Positions 9,328 through 20,150 of a stretch of 64,000 nucleotides of DNA are shown one piece after another. Under the pieces are notes generated by a model. That model was given only the letters and a program-made list of their open reading frames with translations, was not told where the DNA came from and ran no database searches. The DNA is from Corynebacterium imitans (GTDB lineage Bacteria; Actinomycetota; Actinomycetes; Mycobacteriales; Mycobacteriaceae), in the NCBI RefSeq assembly GCF_000739455.1, contig NZ_CP009211.1, forward strand, positions 819,660 through 883,659, written 5' to 3'. Made by a program: the position numbers and the translations under genes. How positions within the stretch are numbered: the first letter of the stretch is position 1; every line of letters starts with the position of its first letter.

Positions 9328-10572
9328 CTATGCGGTGCCGCGGGAGACGTCTTTGAGGCTTGCGGCAGAGGCGACGCCGATGAAACCGACAATAGCCAAG
9401 AAGATAAGCGTGATCTGCGGTCCGAACACGGAGATGGCCGAAGAGAGCGCGCCGACAAGCAGCAGCACGACACCCATCACGGTGTTCGCGGCGCCCGTAA
9501 TGAGGGTGCGGCGGTCGCCATCAGCCATATCCACCAGGTAGGTCTTGCGGCTCACGCGCACCGCGGTGTGCGCGAGGTTGACCACGAAGAAGCCGATCGG
9601 CATGATCCACGCGTTGGCCGCGGCAGGCAGGAAGTTGGCACTCGCCACGAGCAGGAGCAAGCTTGTCGACGCCACCCCGGCCGCCCACGCCATCGTCGAT
9701 TTTGAAGAACGATCCGAGAAGACACCGGAGATGCGCCCGCCGACCAGCGCAGCGCCGCCGGAGGCGATGATGAACGCGCCCAGGCTGGATAAGTCCGCGC
9801 CTTCTTCCTGCGCGAGCACCACGATAAACGGGGTGGACAGCGCGGTGACCAGCATGAGTGAGCGCACCACGAGGAACTTCTGCAGCTGCCTGTCGCCCTT
9901 GACCAGGTCGTAGGTCTGCTTGGCCCAATTCTCTTTGTTCTTCGGGGAGGGTTCCTCAGCCGGTTCCTTGATGGTGCTAAAGACGAGGGAGGCAAAGGCC
10001 CACGTGGAAGCGCCCACGGCGAGCAGTACCACGATCGCCCAACGCGGCAGGTCGTTCGGCAAAAAGGACAACAGCAGGCCAATCGCCAGTGTGAATGCTC
10101 CCGAGAGTGCCGTGGCTCGGCCCGTGATCAGCCCGCGGGTGCCCTTCGCGATGGTGCGTCCCTGGACATCCTTGCCTGCGATGGAGCACAGGGCGCGGAA
10201 AACCGAGAGCGCGGCGAGGAGGGCAAGGACGAGGACGCCGAGAAGTGGACCGTCGAAAAGCATGGCACTGAGCGCGATGAGGGCGGCCGAGATTGCTTGG
10301 CCCCAGGAGCCGATGAGCCAGGCGCGCTTGCGTTCCGCCTGCGCGGTAACCCAGGGGGTGAGCGCGGCTTGTGGGAGCATCGAGCCGGATTCGCGGATCG
10401 GGACGAGCAGCGAGGTGAAAGCCGCCGGGACGCCTGCGGCGGTAAAGAGCCAGGGCAGGACTGTTTTGGCGGCGACGATCTGATCGCCGATGCCCTGCAG
10501 GCCGTTCGACCAGATGAAGCGGCGGGCGTTGTGCTCCTGGTGCGGCATAGCGGAATCTGGGGAGGTGCTCAT
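9328..10572 (-). CDS. MFS transporter
   Basis: A 414-residue membrane protein with about twelve hydrophobic segments. It has a central cytoplasmic loop (KEPAEEPSPKNKENWAKQTYDLVKGD) and a DRSSKS loop, as in the major facilitator superfamily. The substrate cannot be inferred. The start at 10572 (MSTSPDSAM) was preferred; an internal ATG at 10548 is possible. It is divergent from the multicopper oxidase gene, with an 80-bp intergenic space that must hold both promoters. Confidence 0.75.
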   Translation of the reverse strand: MSTSPDSAMPHQEHNARRFIWSNGLQGIGDQIVAAKTVLPWLFTAAGVPAAFTSLLVPIRESGSMLPQAALTPWVTAQAERKRAWLIGSWGQAISAALIALSAMLFDGPLLGVLVLALLAALSVFRALCSIAGKDVQGRTIAKGTRGLITGRATALSGAFTLAIGLLLSFLPNDLPRWAIVVLLAVGASTWAFASLVFSTIKEPAEEPSPKNKENWAKQTYDLVKGDRQLQKFLVVRSLMLVTALSTPFIVVLAQEEGADLSSLGAFIIASGGAALVGGRISGVFSDRSSKSTMAWAAGVASTSLLLLVASANFLPAAANAWIMPIGFFVVNLAHTAVRVSRKTYLVDMADGDRRTLITGAANTVMGVVLLLVGALSSAISVFGPQITLIFLAIVGFIGVASAASLKDVSRGTA

Positions 10573-10651
10573 AGCCCCAAATAGTAGGGTTGGGGTGACA
10601 TGGCTGCGCGTATTAGGCGCACCAAACCCGCAGGCAAGCAGGAGGTAACGC

Positions 10652-12109
10652 ATGGCACGCGGATTGTCCCGACGCACATTTTTTAAAGGAGTAGTGCTGA
10701 GCGCGGGGGCGGTGCTCGCGGCCTGCGCAACGAGTAACCAGCCAAAGCCGCGCGGCGCTGATGAAGAGGCACGGCCGCTGCCCATCCCGCCGTTATATGA
10801 GGGCGAGCTGGACGGCTCCACGCGCACCTTCGAGCTGACGGCGCAGGAGGGCACCCACGAGATTCTGCCTGGTGTCCAAAGCACAACCTGGGGCTTCAAC
10901 GGCGACTTCCTCGGCCCGACGCTGTACATGCGCAAGGGCGAGACCATCAACATGACGGTGCGCAACAAGGTGAGCGAGCCGACGGTGGTGCACTGGCACG
11001 GCATGCACCTGGCGGCGGACGCGGACGGCGGCCCCGCGCTTGTTTTCCCGCCGGGGAAGGAGTGGTCGCCGACGTGGAAGGTGGACCAAGACGCGGCAAC
11101 ACTGTGGTACCACCCCCACCCGCACGGGGTATCCGGGCTGCACGCCTACCGGGGGTTGGCGGGCGGGATTGTCGTGGCGGATGATGAGACGGATGCGCTT
11201 GGGCTGCCGAATACCTATGGGATCGATGACATTCCGGTCGTGCTCACGGACGCAAAGTTCACCGATGACGGACAACTCGATGAAACGATCGACCCCACTT
11301 ACGGCTTGCTCGGGGATACCCCCGTGGTCAACGGGATCACCAAACCGCGGTTCGAGGCACCGGCGGGCAAGCTGCGGTTGCGCCTGGTCAACGGCGCAAC
11401 CATGCGCTTCCACAACCTGAGCCTTGGTGTGCCTTTCCACGTGATTGCCACCGACCAGGGGCTTGTGGAACACCCGGTTGAGGTCGATGCCATTCTGCTC
11501 AGCCCGGGGGAGCGCGCCGAGGTGATCGTGGACGTGGAACCCGACAGCGAGCTGATGCTGCGCAGCATCGGCGTGGACGACCGTGGCGGACTCCCGGATG
11601 AAGAGGTGGCCAACGGCTTCGGATTGAGCGACGTCTTCGACCTGCTGGAGATTGTGGGCAGCGCGCCGGAGAGTGACGGCGCGCTACCGGAGCGGCTGGT
11701 AAGCGCGGAGGATAAGGGCACCGACTGGGTAGCCGAGCGCGAGTTCCGGCTCAACGGCTTCCAAATCAACGAGCAGTCCATGGACATGGAGCGCATCGAT
11801 TTTGAAAAGACGCAGGCCGGCCCCGAGCTGTGGACGGTGACGAACGAAAATGCGGATTGGCCGCACAACTTCCACATCCACAACGCCCGCTTCCGCGTGC
11901 TCGACGTCGAGAACGGCGAGGTGAAGTTCCGCGAGGGCTGGCACGACACTATCTACGTGCCGCCCTTGTCAACGGTGCGTTTAGGAGTGGATATCCCGAT
12001 GCACCGCAACGACGACTACGCGTTCATGTACCACTGCCACATGCTCTTCCACGAAGATGAAGGCATGATGGGGCAGTTCAGAATCCCTACTTCGGCCCCT
12101 CAGAGCTAA
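10652..12109 (+). CDS. Multicopper oxidase, Tat-exported lipoprotein
   Basis: A 485-residue three-cupredoxin oxidase. The copper ligand motifs appear in order: HWHGMH near residue 115, WYHPHPHG near 152, HNFHIHNARF near 408 and YHCHMLFHEDEGMM near 458. Such CueO/CumA-like enzymes oxidise Cu(I), Mn(II) or phenolics outside the membrane. The N-terminus has a twin-arginine motif (SRRTFFKG) and a lipobox ending at Cys25 (LAAC), so the folded protein is probably exported by Tat and lipid-anchored. GGAGG precedes the ATG. Its 3' end overlaps the convergent acyltransferase gene by 23 bases. Confidence 0.92.
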   Translation: MARGLSRRTFFKGVVLSAGAVLAACATSNQPKPRGADEEARPLPIPPLYEGELDGSTRTFELTAQEGTHEILPGVQSTTWGFNGDFLGPTLYMRKGETINMTVRNKVSEPTVVHWHGMHLAADADGGPALVFPPGKEWSPTWKVDQDAATLWYHPHPHGVSGLHAYRGLAGGIVVADDETDALGLPNTYGIDDIPVVLTDAKFTDDGQLDETIDPTYGLLGDTPVVNGITKPRFEAPAGKLRLRLVNGATMRFHNLSLGVPFHVIATDQGLVEHPVEVDAILLSPGERAEVIVDVEPDSELMLRSIGVDDRGGLPDEEVANGFGLSDVFDLLEIVGSAPESDGALPERLVSAEDKGTDWVAEREFRLNGFQINEQSMDMERIDFEKTQAGPELWTVTNENADWPHNFHIHNARFRVLDVENGEVKFREGWHDTIYVPPLSTVRLGVDIPMHRNDDYAFMYHCHMLFHEDEGMMGQFRIPTSAPQS

Positions 12110-14120
12110 CCTCGGCTTCCTTCGGGATGTCCGCGGTCTCGACGCCGGCGGGGAAGGCGTGGGCAAGGGCAGCGGCGAAGCGGATACCGCGCACGTCGTT
12201 GCCCTCGGCGTTGTAGTGCACCTCGTCACCCGCGAGGAACCAGCCCAAGTTGGCACGCGCCTCCGCGGCCCAGTCGTAGACAACGACGTCGTGGCGCTCC
12301 TTGGCTACCTTGCGCAGCGCCTCGTTGAACTCCTCCATGTTCTCGTTGGCGTAGTAGGAGTTCGATGGGCTGCCGGTGGCGGCGGTGGGCCACATGACGC
12401 GGTAGCCGTCGAGAAGCTCGAGCATCTTGCGGATGTTCTCCTCGAGCTCGCCTGTCGGGTCGTAACCGTAGGAGCGCGCCGCGTCCGCGTTCGCCGCATC
12501 GTTGACGCCGGTGGCGATGACCCAGCAGGTGCCTTCGTCAGCCGCACCCATGTTCAAAAGCTCCTGGACCGACTCGATGGCGGAAGGGTAGTTTTCGCCG
12601 TTGCCGTTGAAGCCCTGGTTCGTGGCGCGGGCACCGAAAACGCTGGTTTCCACGCTGTCTGCCCCGGCATCTAGATAGCGGTCGATGGCCGTTTCTGCGC
12701 CCTCGGGCAGCTGGCCCGGATCAAACATGCCGATCGAGGTGGAATCGCCGACGTGAATGACCTGTTTGCACGCCATGGTGGTGTCTGCGTCCTGGTTCTC
12801 CCAGGACGCGGCAGGTGCCTCCTCGGCGGTCGTTTCTTCTTCCTGCGTGCGTTCGCGGCTGCCGCCGCTTTGGGCCTCGGCGGGCAGTGCCATCGCGGGC
12901 TGTTGTGGGGTGCTGCCTTGTTGGGCAAACAGGGCGGTGATCCCGATGGAAATCACGCTGATCAGGGTGACCATCGAACCGAGCGAGGCCGGACGCAGCG
13001 CCTGGAGCGGCTGCTTCTTGTAGTGCTTCAGTGGGCCGAACACGCCGTGGCGGCGGATCGGGTTTTCAAAAAGCGTCCAGCTCAACGCGGCGAGCACCAC
13101 CGACAGACCGATGGCCAGCACCGAGGCCCAGAAGAGGTGCTCAGTGAGCCAGGTCTGCGGCATGAAGTAGATCACCGGCATGTGCCACAGGTAGATGCCG
13201 TAGGAGCGCTCGCCGATCCAGCGCAGTGGCTCCCAGCTCAAGATGGCGGTCCACGGCCCGCGCGCGCCCAACACGGAGTAGATCGCCAGGACGGTGGCCA
13301 CATTCAGCAGCAGGATCCCGCCCTTGTACAGGAACATGTTCTCCTGCGCGACGAGCATGCTCAGCGCGAAGATGCCGCCGAAGCCCACCGCGCCGACCAG
13401 CGTGCCGGCGATGGGGGAGGTGGCGACCTTCTTGTTCTCGTGGCGTCGAGAAGCGACGATGATGGCCAGCACCGCGCCGAGCAGCAGGCCGCCGGCGCGC
13501 GTATCGGTGCCCTCGTACACGCGGGTCGGGTCTACCTCGGGCTGGGCGAGCACCCACATCCAGACAAAAGAGGCCCCGGCGAGCACCGTCGTCGCGGCTG
13601 CTACGAGCCACGGGCGGCGGAAGATCTTGAGCAGCGCCCAGAACACCAGCGGCCAGAGGAGATAGAACTGCTCCTCAATGGACAAAGACCACATGTGGTC
13701 CAAAGGGCCGGGCCCGTTGAAGCGGTCGAAGTAGGAGGTGCCCGTGGTGATGTTGTGCCAGTTGTTCAGGTAGACGACCGAGCTGAGGGCCTCGAAGGCG
13801 CGGGTGCGTAGGTTGGTGGCGTCGAAAGCCACGCTCAGGATGAGCACCGCAAGCACGGTGGTGAGCATGGCGGGCGCAAGCCGGCGGAAGCGGCGAACCC
13901 AAAAGGTGCGTAGCTTTAAGGTGCCGTGGCGCAGGTGCGAGTTCATCAAATTCAGGGTGATGAGGTATCCGGAAAGCGTGAAGAACACGCCGACGCCGAG
14001 CAGCCCGCCGCCAAAGCCAGGAAGGTTGAGGTGGTACGCGATCACTAGCAGCACCGCGATAGAGCGGATGCCGTCCAGTGCGGGAACGTACTTGGTTGAG
14101 CTGTGAATAGGGCGGGGCAT
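12087..14120 (-). CDS. Acyltransferase 3 (OafA/YrhL-like) with C-terminal SGNH domain
   Basis: A 677-residue fusion. Residues ~10-390 form a multi-spanning acyltransferase-3 domain (YVPALDGIRSIAVLLVIAYH, FFTLSGYLI). Residues ~440-677 are extracytoplasmic, with an SGNH/GDSL-like start (VIHVGDSTSIGMFD) after a Ser/Glu-rich linker. Proteins of this layout O-acetylate cell-surface glycans or lipids; a corynebacterial cell-envelope substrate is likely but not specified by the sequence. The ATG at 14120 has AGGAAGG upstream. Its 3' end overlaps the multicopper oxidase gene by 23 bases. Confidence 0.85.
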   Translation of the reverse strand: MPRPIHSSTKYVPALDGIRSIAVLLVIAYHLNLPGFGGGLLGVGVFFTLSGYLITLNLMNSHLRHGTLKLRTFWVRRFRRLAPAMLTTVLAVLILSVAFDATNLRTRAFEALSSVVYLNNWHNITTGTSYFDRFNGPGPLDHMWSLSIEEQFYLLWPLVFWALLKIFRRPWLVAAATTVLAGASFVWMWVLAQPEVDPTRVYEGTDTRAGGLLLGAVLAIIVASRRHENKKVATSPIAGTLVGAVGFGGIFALSMLVAQENMFLYKGGILLLNVATVLAIYSVLGARGPWTAILSWEPLRWIGERSYGIYLWHMPVIYFMPQTWLTEHLFWASVLAIGLSVVLAALSWTLFENPIRRHGVFGPLKHYKKQPLQALRPASLGSMVTLISVISIGITALFAQQGSTPQQPAMALPAEAQSGGSRERTQEEETTAEEAPAASWENQDADTTMACKQVIHVGDSTSIGMFDPGQLPEGAETAIDRYLDAGADSVETSVFGARATNQGFNGNGENYPSAIESVQELLNMGAADEGTCWVIATGVNDAANADAARSYGYDPTGELEENIRKMLELLDGYRVMWPTAATGSPSNSYYANENMEEFNEALRKVAKERHDVVVYDWAAEARANLGWFLAGDEVHYNAEGNDVRGIRFAAALAHAFPAGVETADIPKEAEVSSEGPK

Positions 14121-14221
14121 ATACAGCGAACCTTCCTGGCAGGTGACAAACCGGTGACAGTTTAGTCCCACCCTGAAATATGAACGAAACCCGGCCTGCA
14201 TAAACGCGGGCCGGGCAGTTG

Positions 14222-14293
14222 CTTCCCCACCAGGACTCGAACCTAGAATGACGGTACCAAAAACCGTAGTGTTGCCGATTACACCATGGGGAA
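14222..14293 (-). tRNA. tRNA-Gln (anticodon TTG)
   Basis: A 72-base cloverleaf on the minus strand. The acceptor arm TTCCCCA pairs with TGGGGAA, the anticodon stem ACGGT/ACCGT closes a TTTTGGT loop with anticodon TTG, and the T-arm GGTTCGAGTCC is present. The 3' CCA is not encoded. It lies between the acyltransferase start and the TetR gene. Confidence 0.95.
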
Positions 14294-14372
14294 CAGCAGG
14301 CACCGATTCTAGCGCATGGTTGCCAAAACCTTAAATACCAGGCCGTGGCTCGCGGTACGTAAGCTTGAAGGC

Positions 14373-15011
14373 ATGGCTCGTCAGCGAATGACCGGCGCGC
14401 AGCGTCGGGACCAACTCATCCACGTCGGTTGCGCCGCGTTTGCGGAGCGTGGCCTCGATGGTATTTCAGTCGAGGAGCTCGCCGCACGCGCGGAGGTATC
14501 CAAGCCCGCCATCTACGAGCACTTCGGTGGGAAGGAAGGCCTGTATCGGGCGGTCATTGAGCAAGAGATGGCCAAGCTGGAGGATCGTATTTTCACGGTG
14601 ATCCAGCACGGCCGTTGGCGCGAGCGGATTGAGAAGGGCGTGGTCGCCGTCTTGACCTACGTCGAAGAGGAAACCGACGGGTTTATCATTATCGCGCGTG
14701 GGCAGCCGCCGGGGGAGAAGCCTTCGTACGCCACGCTACTCAACCGCGTGACCTCGCAGGTCTCCGCGCTGTTGGAGCAGGCGTTTACGCAGCGTGGATT
14801 AGATGCGTCGGTGGCCATGTTGTACGGGCAGGCACTCGTTGGCACGGTGTCCAATACCGCCCTGTGGTGGCTGGATAAGCGGCAGCCCGATAAGTACGAA
14901 ACGGCCGCGCACATTGCCAACATGTGTTGGAACGGGCTGCGCGGCCTGGAAGCACAGCCGCACATCGTGCCTTTTGAACTCGAGGCGAATACGGGAAGTA
15001 AGGACGACTAA
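14373..15011 (+). CDS. TetR/AcrR-family transcriptional regulator
   Basis: A 212-residue regulator with an N-terminal helix-turn-helix (ISVEELAARAEVSKPAIYEHFGGKEGLYRAVI, about residues 31-62). The all-helical C-terminal ligand domain contains a conserved KPSYATLL segment. The start at 14373 (MARQRMTG) fits the family; upstream in-frame codons run into the tRNA-Gln promoter region. It ends 4 bases before mfd and is probably cotranscribed with it, as in other corynebacteria. The ligand and target are unknown. Confidence 0.88.
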   Translation: MARQRMTGAQRRDQLIHVGCAAFAERGLDGISVEELAARAEVSKPAIYEHFGGKEGLYRAVIEQEMAKLEDRIFTVIQHGRWRERIEKGVVAVLTYVEEETDGFIIIARGQPPGEKPSYATLLNRVTSQVSALLEQAFTQRGLDASVAMLYGQALVGTVSNTALWWLDKRQPDKYETAAHIANMCWNGLRGLEAQPHIVPFELEANTGSKDD

Positions 15012-15015
15012 GTAC

Positions 15016-18000
15016 ATGCCAAATACTGTCTCTTCGGCACCTGCCCTCGGCGGGCTGCTCACTATGGCGCTGACCGATCCCAAGCTCAAGGGACTGGTGG
15101 CCAACATCGGGATGGACACGCTGCACGTGACCGGGATCGACCAGGTTCGCGCCTGGGCCGCCGGTGCGCTCGCGCGCGAGGTACCGCTGTTGGTGGTCAC
15201 CGCCACCGGCCACGAGGCGGAGGACCTTTCCGCCGAGCTCGCTGCCCTGTTGGGCCCGGACAAGGTCGCGCAGTTCCCGGCCTACGAGACGCTGCCGCAC
15301 GAGCGTCTGTCGCCCGCGCCCGATGTGGTGGGCCGCCGCGCCAAGGTGCTGTGGGAGATGCCGCAGGTGATCGTCGCCGCCGCCCGCGCCGCCTGCCAGC
15401 CGGTGCTGCCGAAGATCGCACCGATCCGCATCGAGCGCGACCACGAGTACGACTTCGGTAAGCTCACCGAGCAGATTTCCCACTACGCCTACGAGCACGT
15501 CGACATGGTGTCCAAGCGCGGGGACTTCGCCACCCGCGGCGGCATCATCGATGTCTTCCCAACCACCGCCGAGCACCCGGTGCGCATCGAGTTTTGGGGC
15601 GATGAGGTCACCGATATCCGCAGCTTCGCGGTCGCGGACCAGCGCACCATCGAAGAGACCGAGCTCGTCGAAATCTTCCCCGCCAGGCAGTTGCTTATCG
15701 ACGCCACCGTGTCCGAAAAAGCCGACGCCCTCGCCCGGAAATTCCCCTCCAACCCCACCCTGGTGCAGCTGCTCACCCGCGTGTCCGAGGGCATGCACGC
15801 CGACGGGATGGAAGCGCTCATCCCCGCGCTGACCGACAAGCCGTATTCGGTCTTGCCGGAGCTGATGCCCTCCGGCTCCATCTGCCTGGTGACCTCGCCG
15901 GAGAAGGTACGCTCCCGCATCGCCGACCTGGAAGCTACCGACCGGGAATTCCTCGAAGCTGGCTGGGAGGCCGCCGCCATGGGAGCCGAGGGCCCGCTCG
16001 CCGTCGAGGGCCTTGATGTTTCTGCGTCGTCGTTCCGTTCTTATGAGTCGCTCGAAGTTTCAGCGCGAAACGCAGGTAACGCCTGGTGGACCTTCGCCCC
16101 GCCCGGCATGTTCACCGCTGACGACGCGGAGACGTTGCCCCTGGAGTTCGAACCCGCGCCTGCGCCGAAAGGCGACCCGCAGGCGATTGAGCAGCTCTAC
16201 GCCACGTTGAAGCTGCACGTGCAGGCAAACCACGGCAAAGTCGCTTTTGTCGCACCCGCCAAGGGCACGATCGAGCGCACCGCAGAGCGGCTGCGCGAGC
16301 ACGGGGTCTCTGCCCGGATCGCCACCGACGGGCTCGAACCCGTCGAGGGCGCGGTCACCCTCTACCAGGCGCTCAGCCACGCCGGTGTGGTCTTTCCCGG
16401 CCCCAACCTCGTGGTGGTCACGGAGACCGACGTCACCGGTAACCGCGTCGGCGACATTGCCGGTGCGAAGCGACGCGCCCCGCGCAGGCGCAACCGCGTC
16501 GATCCGTTGGCATTGACCCCGGGCGACTTCGTGGTGCACGACACCCACGGCATCGGCAAGTTTGTGAAGATGGCCGAGCGCACCATCAAAACCGGCGACG
16601 AGGACTCGCGCCGCGAGTACATCGTCCTGGAATACCAGGCGGCCAAACGCGGCCAGCCCGGCGACCAGCTCTGGGTACCCATGGAATCGCTCGACCTGTT
16701 GAGCAAATACACCGGCGGAGAAAAGCCGCACCTGAGCAAAATGGGCGGCTCGGACTGGAAGAACACCAAGCGCAAGGCCCGCGCCGCCGTGCGCGAGATC
16801 GCCGGCGAGCTCATCGAGCTCTACGCCAAGCGCCAAGCCGCGCCGGGCCATGCCTTTTCGCCTGATACTCCCTGGCAGCAGGAGATGGAAGACGCCTTCC
16901 CGTTTGTGGAAACCGAGGACCAGCTTGCCGCCATCGAGGCAGTCAAGGACGACATGGAAAAGCCGACGCCGATGGACCGCGTCATCGTCGGCGACGTCGG
17001 CTTCGGCAAGACGGAGGTAGCAGTCCGCGCCGCATTCAAGGCAGTACAAGGCGGCAAACAGGTCGCCGTGCTCGTGCCGACCACCCTCCTGGCACAGCAG
17101 CACTACACCACCTTCGCCGAGCGGATGGAAAACTTCGGTGTGACGGTGCGCGAGCTGTCCCGCTTCACCTCCGCCAAGGAGGCCAAGGAGATTACCGACG
17201 GGCTGGCGGACGGCTCCGTCGACGTGGTGATTGGCACGCACCGCCTGCTTGCCACCGGAGTGCACTGGAAAGACCTCGGCCTGATCATCGTGGACGAGGA
17301 GCAGCGCTTCGGCGTGGAGCATAAGGAGCACATCAAGGCGCTCAAGAGCCACGTGGACGTGCTCACCATGACCGCGACCCCGATCCCGCGCACCCTGGAG
17401 ATGAGCCTGACCGGGATCCGCGAGATGACCTCGATCACGACTCCGCCCGAGGACCGTCACCCGGTGCTGACGTATGTGGGGCCGCAGGAGGACAAGCAGG
17501 TGGCTGCGGCGATCCGTCGTGAGCTGTTGCGGGATGGGCAGGTCTTCTACATTCACAACAAGGTCTCCGACATCGAGAAGACGGCGCGGAACTTGCGCGA
17601 GCTCGTTCCCGAGGCCCGCGTGGTGGTCGCACACGGGCAGATGAGCGAGCAGGTGCTCGAGCAGACGGTGCAGGGCTTCTGGGACCGAGAATACGACGTG
17701 CTCGTGTGTACCACGATCGTGGAAACCGGCCTGGACATCGCGAACGCGAACACCCTGATTGTGGAAAATGCCCAGAACATGGGACTGAGCCAGCTGCACC
17801 AGCTGCGCGGGCGCGTCGGCCGCTCCCGCGAGCGCGGCTACGCCTACTTCCTCTACCCGAAGGAAAAGACGCTCACCGAGACCTCCTACGACCGGCTGTC
17901 CACAATCGCCCAGAACAACGACTTGGGCGCGGGCATCGCCGTCGCGCAGAAGGACCTGGAGATGCGCGGCGCCGGTAACGTGCTGGGCGCTGAGCAGTCC

Positions 18001-18645
18001 GGCCACATCGCCGGGGTGGGCTTTGACATGTACGTCCGCCTGGTCGGCGAGGCCGTCGAGACCTTCAAGACCATGCTGGACGGCGGGCCCGTCGACGGCA
18101 CCGACCAGGGGCCGAAGGAGATCCGGGTGGATCTGCCTGTCGACGCCCACATCCCCGACACTTACGTCAACGCGGAACGCCTCCGTCTGGAGATCTACCG
18201 CAAGCTCGCCGAAGCGCGCGAGGAGGAAGACCTGCGCCGCGTGGCGGAAGAAATGGTGGACCGTTTCGGGCCCATGCCGGTGGAGGTCGACCGCCTCATG
18301 GCCGTGGCGCGGCTGCGCCACCAGGCACGCAAGGCTGGCGTCTCCGACATCATGGTGCAGGGCACGCGCATCAAGTTCCACCCCGTGGAGCTGCCGGACT
18401 CGAAGCAGGTGCGCCTCAAGCGCCTGTACTCCGGCGCGAACTACCGTGCCGCGGCAAAGACGCTGCAAGTGCCCATGCCGCGCGAGTCGAAGGCGATCAA
18501 CAGCCCGAACCTGCGCGACATCGAACTCGTGCAGTGGGTCGCGGACTTCCTCTCCAGCATGTTCGACATCGACACCATCGACGTCAACGGGACTGCGCAG
18601 ACAGAGAAGCAGAAAAAGAAGAAAGTGATCTCTGTTAGCGAGTAA
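15016..18645 (+). CDS. mfd: Transcription-repair coupling factor
   Basis: A 1209-residue Mfd that displaces stalled RNA polymerase and recruits UvrA. The UvrB-like N-terminal region covers residues ~1-400. The RNA-polymerase-interaction (CarD-like) domain begins near 495 ([14 protein letters not shown]). The helicase core has GDVGFGKT near 659 and DEEQRFG near 760, the TRG motif ([22 protein letters not shown]) lies near 930, and a C-terminal D7 domain follows. ATG 15016 sits 4 bases after the TetR stop. The 3' end overlaps the CPBP protease gene by 11 bases. Confidence 0.97.
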   Translation: MPNTVSSAPALGGLLTMALTDPKLKGLVANIGMDTLHVTGIDQVRAWAAGALAREVPLLVVTATGHEAEDLSAELAALLGPDKVAQFPAYETLPHERLSPAPDVVGRRAKVLWEMPQVIVAAARAACQPVLPKIAPIRIERDHEYDFGKLTEQISHYAYEHVDMVSKRGDFATRGGIIDVFPTTAEHPVRIEFWGDEVTDIRSFAVADQRTIEETELVEIFPARQLLIDATVSEKADALARKFPSNPTLVQLLTRVSEGMHADGMEALIPALTDKPYSVLPELMPSGSICLVTSPEKVRSRIADLEATDREFLEAGWEAAAMGAEGPLAVEGLDVSASSFRSYESLEVSARNAGNAWWTFAPPGMFTADDAETLPLEFEPAPAPKGDPQAIEQLYATLKLHVQANHGKVAFVAPAKGTIERTAERLREHGVSARIATDGLEPVEGAVTLYQALSHAGVVFPGPNLVVVTETDVTGNRVGDIAGAKRRAPRRRNRVDPLALTPGDFVVHDTHGIGKFVKMAERTIKTGDEDSRREYIVLEYQAAKRGQPGDQLWVPMESLDLLSKYTGGEKPHLSKMGGSDWKNTKRKARAAVREIAGELIELYAKRQAAPGHAFSPDTPWQQEMEDAFPFVETEDQLAAIEAVKDDMEKPTPMDRVIVGDVGFGKTEVAVRAAFKAVQGGKQVAVLVPTTLLAQQHYTTFAERMENFGVTVRELSRFTSAKEAKEITDGLADGSVDVVIGTHRLLATGVHWKDLGLIIVDEEQRFGVEHKEHIKALKSHVDVLTMTATPIPRTLEMSLTGIREMTSITTPPEDRHPVLTYVGPQEDKQVAAAIRRELLRDGQVFYIHNKVSDIEKTARNLRELVPEARVVVAHGQMSEQVLEQTVQGFWDREYDVLVCTTIVETGLDIANANTLIVENAQNMGLSQLHQLRGRVGRSRERGYAYFLYPKEKTLTETSYDRLSTIAQNNDLGAGIAVAQKDLEMRGAGNVLGAEQSGHIAGVGFDMYVRLVGEAVETFKTMLDGGPVDGTDQGPKEIRVDLPVDAHIPDTYVNAERLRLEIYRKLAEAREEEDLRRVAEEMVDRFGPMPVEVDRLMAVARLRHQARKAGVSDIMVQGTRIKFHPVELPDSKQVRLKRLYSGANYRAAAKTLQVPMPRESKAINSPNLRDIELVQWVADFLSSMFDIDTIDVNGTAQTEKQKKKKVISVSE

Positions 18646-19261
18646 GCAGCAGCGGTAGCACCAGGGCCATGGAGGTACTCCAGGTCAGGTGCGCTGCGAT
18701 TGGGGCAAGGCACCTGCCGGTGCGTGCGGCGAGCACGAACGCGAGCGCACCGAGCAGGAAAGCACCGACGAGCAAAAGCGGCACGCCCATCGCCACGGTG
18801 ATCAGCGTGTAGAGCAAGGTGGAAAACCAGGCTTGGGCGTTCATGCTCATGCCTAAGAGGCGGAGTTGGCGGGGCACCATGTCGCGGTAGACCAGCTCCT
18901 CGCCGACCCCGTTGAGCACGAGTACGGCGAGGGTGGGAGCGAGCCCGCCTTTCTCTGGAGTAGCGAGCAGCTCCGTCGCGGGTTCGGCCAAAAACGGGAT
19001 GCGGGCGACGACGAGCGCACCGAGGAAGAACACTAGGGCTAAAGCGAGGCCGGATAGAATCCCGAGCGCGACGTCGTTAAGCTTGCGCGGCCCGGCAAAC
19101 GCCGAAGGATTTCCCCACACCCACCAGGCGAGGCCGTAGAGTGCGGCGGTAGCGAGCGTGGCGGCGAAGAAACCGGGCGAGCCGTCGCCCGCGCGGCGGG
19201 CGAGGAAGAGCCCGAGTGCGCCGAGGGCGCAGGGCATCAGGAAGAGCCATTGGCGGGGCAT
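18635..19261 (-). CDS. CPBP-family intramembrane metalloprotease (Abi/CAAX-protease-like)
   Basis: A 208-residue membrane protein with about six hydrophobic segments. Glu121-Glu122 and Arg126 in GVGEELVYRD form motif 1 of the CPBP (PF02517) family, and HLTWS near residue 193 supplies a later metal ligand. Bacterial members are putative prenyl-protein-protease homologues, sometimes linked to bacteriocin self-immunity. ATG 19261 is preferred over the in-frame ATG seven codons upstream. It lies 4 bases downstream of the restriction endonuclease gene and could be read through from it. Confidence 0.8.
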   Translation of the reverse strand: MPRQWLFLMPCALGALGLFLARRAGDGSPGFFAATLATAALYGLAWWVWGNPSAFAGPRKLNDVALGILSGLALALVFFLGALVVARIPFLAEPATELLATPEKGGLAPTLAVLVLNGVGEELVYRDMVPRQLRLLGMSMNAQAWFSTLLYTLITVAMGVPLLLVGAFLLGALAFVLAARTGRCLAPIAAHLTWSTSMALVLPLLLTR

Positions 19262-19265
19262 TGGG

Positions 19266-20150
19266 CTAAATCGAGAGATCAAGTGGAAGATCGGCGATGT
19301 CTCGGAGACGGTCCCCTGTAACCAAAGTGTGCATCAGTTCTTTGGCATCGTCGCTGCCTTTTTCGTCAATCGCTGCCATTAGCTCTTTTAACGCAACATG
19401 GTAAACCATGTCCACGTCACCGGTGCCCAGCGCGAGACTAGCTATTCTGCTCATCGTCGGTTCGTTCGTTACCGCGACGATGTGAGGGGAGCGGCCTTTT
19501 CGGTTCCTGATGAGGTTCAACGCCTCGGCGCGGGTGTTTTGAGATCGATCGCTGCGCATCGTCCATTTGCAGGAAATGACAGCGTGGACATGTGTGGCTG
19601 GAGATTCACGGTTCGCGGCGCGGACTGGGGATAGAGAACCAGCTTGCCCATCAACGATGATGCGATCCCGATTTAGGACTTCGTCCGAAATAGCGTCGCG
19701 GAGCACCAAGATGTCTGGGGAAATGACGTAATTGTTACCTAAAGAAGCACCTAAGTCTGGGTTGAGCCATATGGCCTCGGCCAAGCTGGCGAGATGCGTA
19801 TATGGCTCATGTGCTGCAAGGTGATCCTTTCGGCGTGCGCTACCTACGTTCAGGATAGACCAGTCACCGGGCCGGACAGATTGCATTTGTGGAAACGTTG
19901 CTTGAAGGAATTTGGCAACGATCCGTTCGAAATCAGCTCCAAGTTTCTGCGCGGGCTTTTTCTTTGCGGTGCCTGCGTGAAGTTGCTCGGCGACGTGGAG
20001 GGCAAGCACACAGGAGGCTTTCTGTTTTTTGTCGGCGTTCGATGCAATGCGCCCGTCAGAGTTTTCCGCGATGGAGAGAGTCTTTGTGTCAACAAGCTCC
20101 TGGTGCAAAGCGCGACGAGCTGACGTTATTAGAGCAGGATGTTCTATCAT
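19266..20150 (-). CDS. Type II restriction endonuclease, NgoMIV-like
   Basis: A 294-residue protein with the NgoMIV/Cfr10I-type catalytic layout. Asp146 in SPDILVL, Ser-Cys-Lys 193-195 in VISCKWTMRSDRSQNTR and Glu209 (Lys+14) match the displaced-acid PD..K..E site of that group. Arg199, Asp201 and Arg202 sit at the offsets used by NgoMIV to contact a CCGG core. A recognition sequence containing CCGG, such as GCCGGC, is therefore predicted. The ATG follows the methyltransferase stop directly (TAAATG), so the two genes are translationally coupled. Base composition is less GC-rich than the neighbours, suggesting acquisition. Confidence 0.85.
   Translation of the reverse strand: MIEHPALITSARRALHQELVDTKTLSIAENSDGRIASNADKKQKASCVLALHVAEQLHAGTAKKKPAQKLGADFERIVAKFLQATFPQMQSVRPGDWSILNVGSARRKDHLAAHEPYTHLASLAEAIWLNPDLGASLGNNYVISPDILVLRDAISDEVLNRDRIIVDGQAGSLSPVRAANRESPATHVHAVISCKWTMRSDRSQNTRAEALNLIRNRKGRSPHIVAVTNEPTMSRIASLALGTGDVDMVYHVALKELMAAIDEKGSDDAKELMHTLVTGDRLRDIADLPLDLSI

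Noticed and set aside
16060..18468. An 802-codon open frame antisense to mfd
   Set aside because: It mirrors the GC-rich third positions of mfd, has no recognisable domain and no ribosome-binding site, while the plus strand encodes a textbook Mfd.
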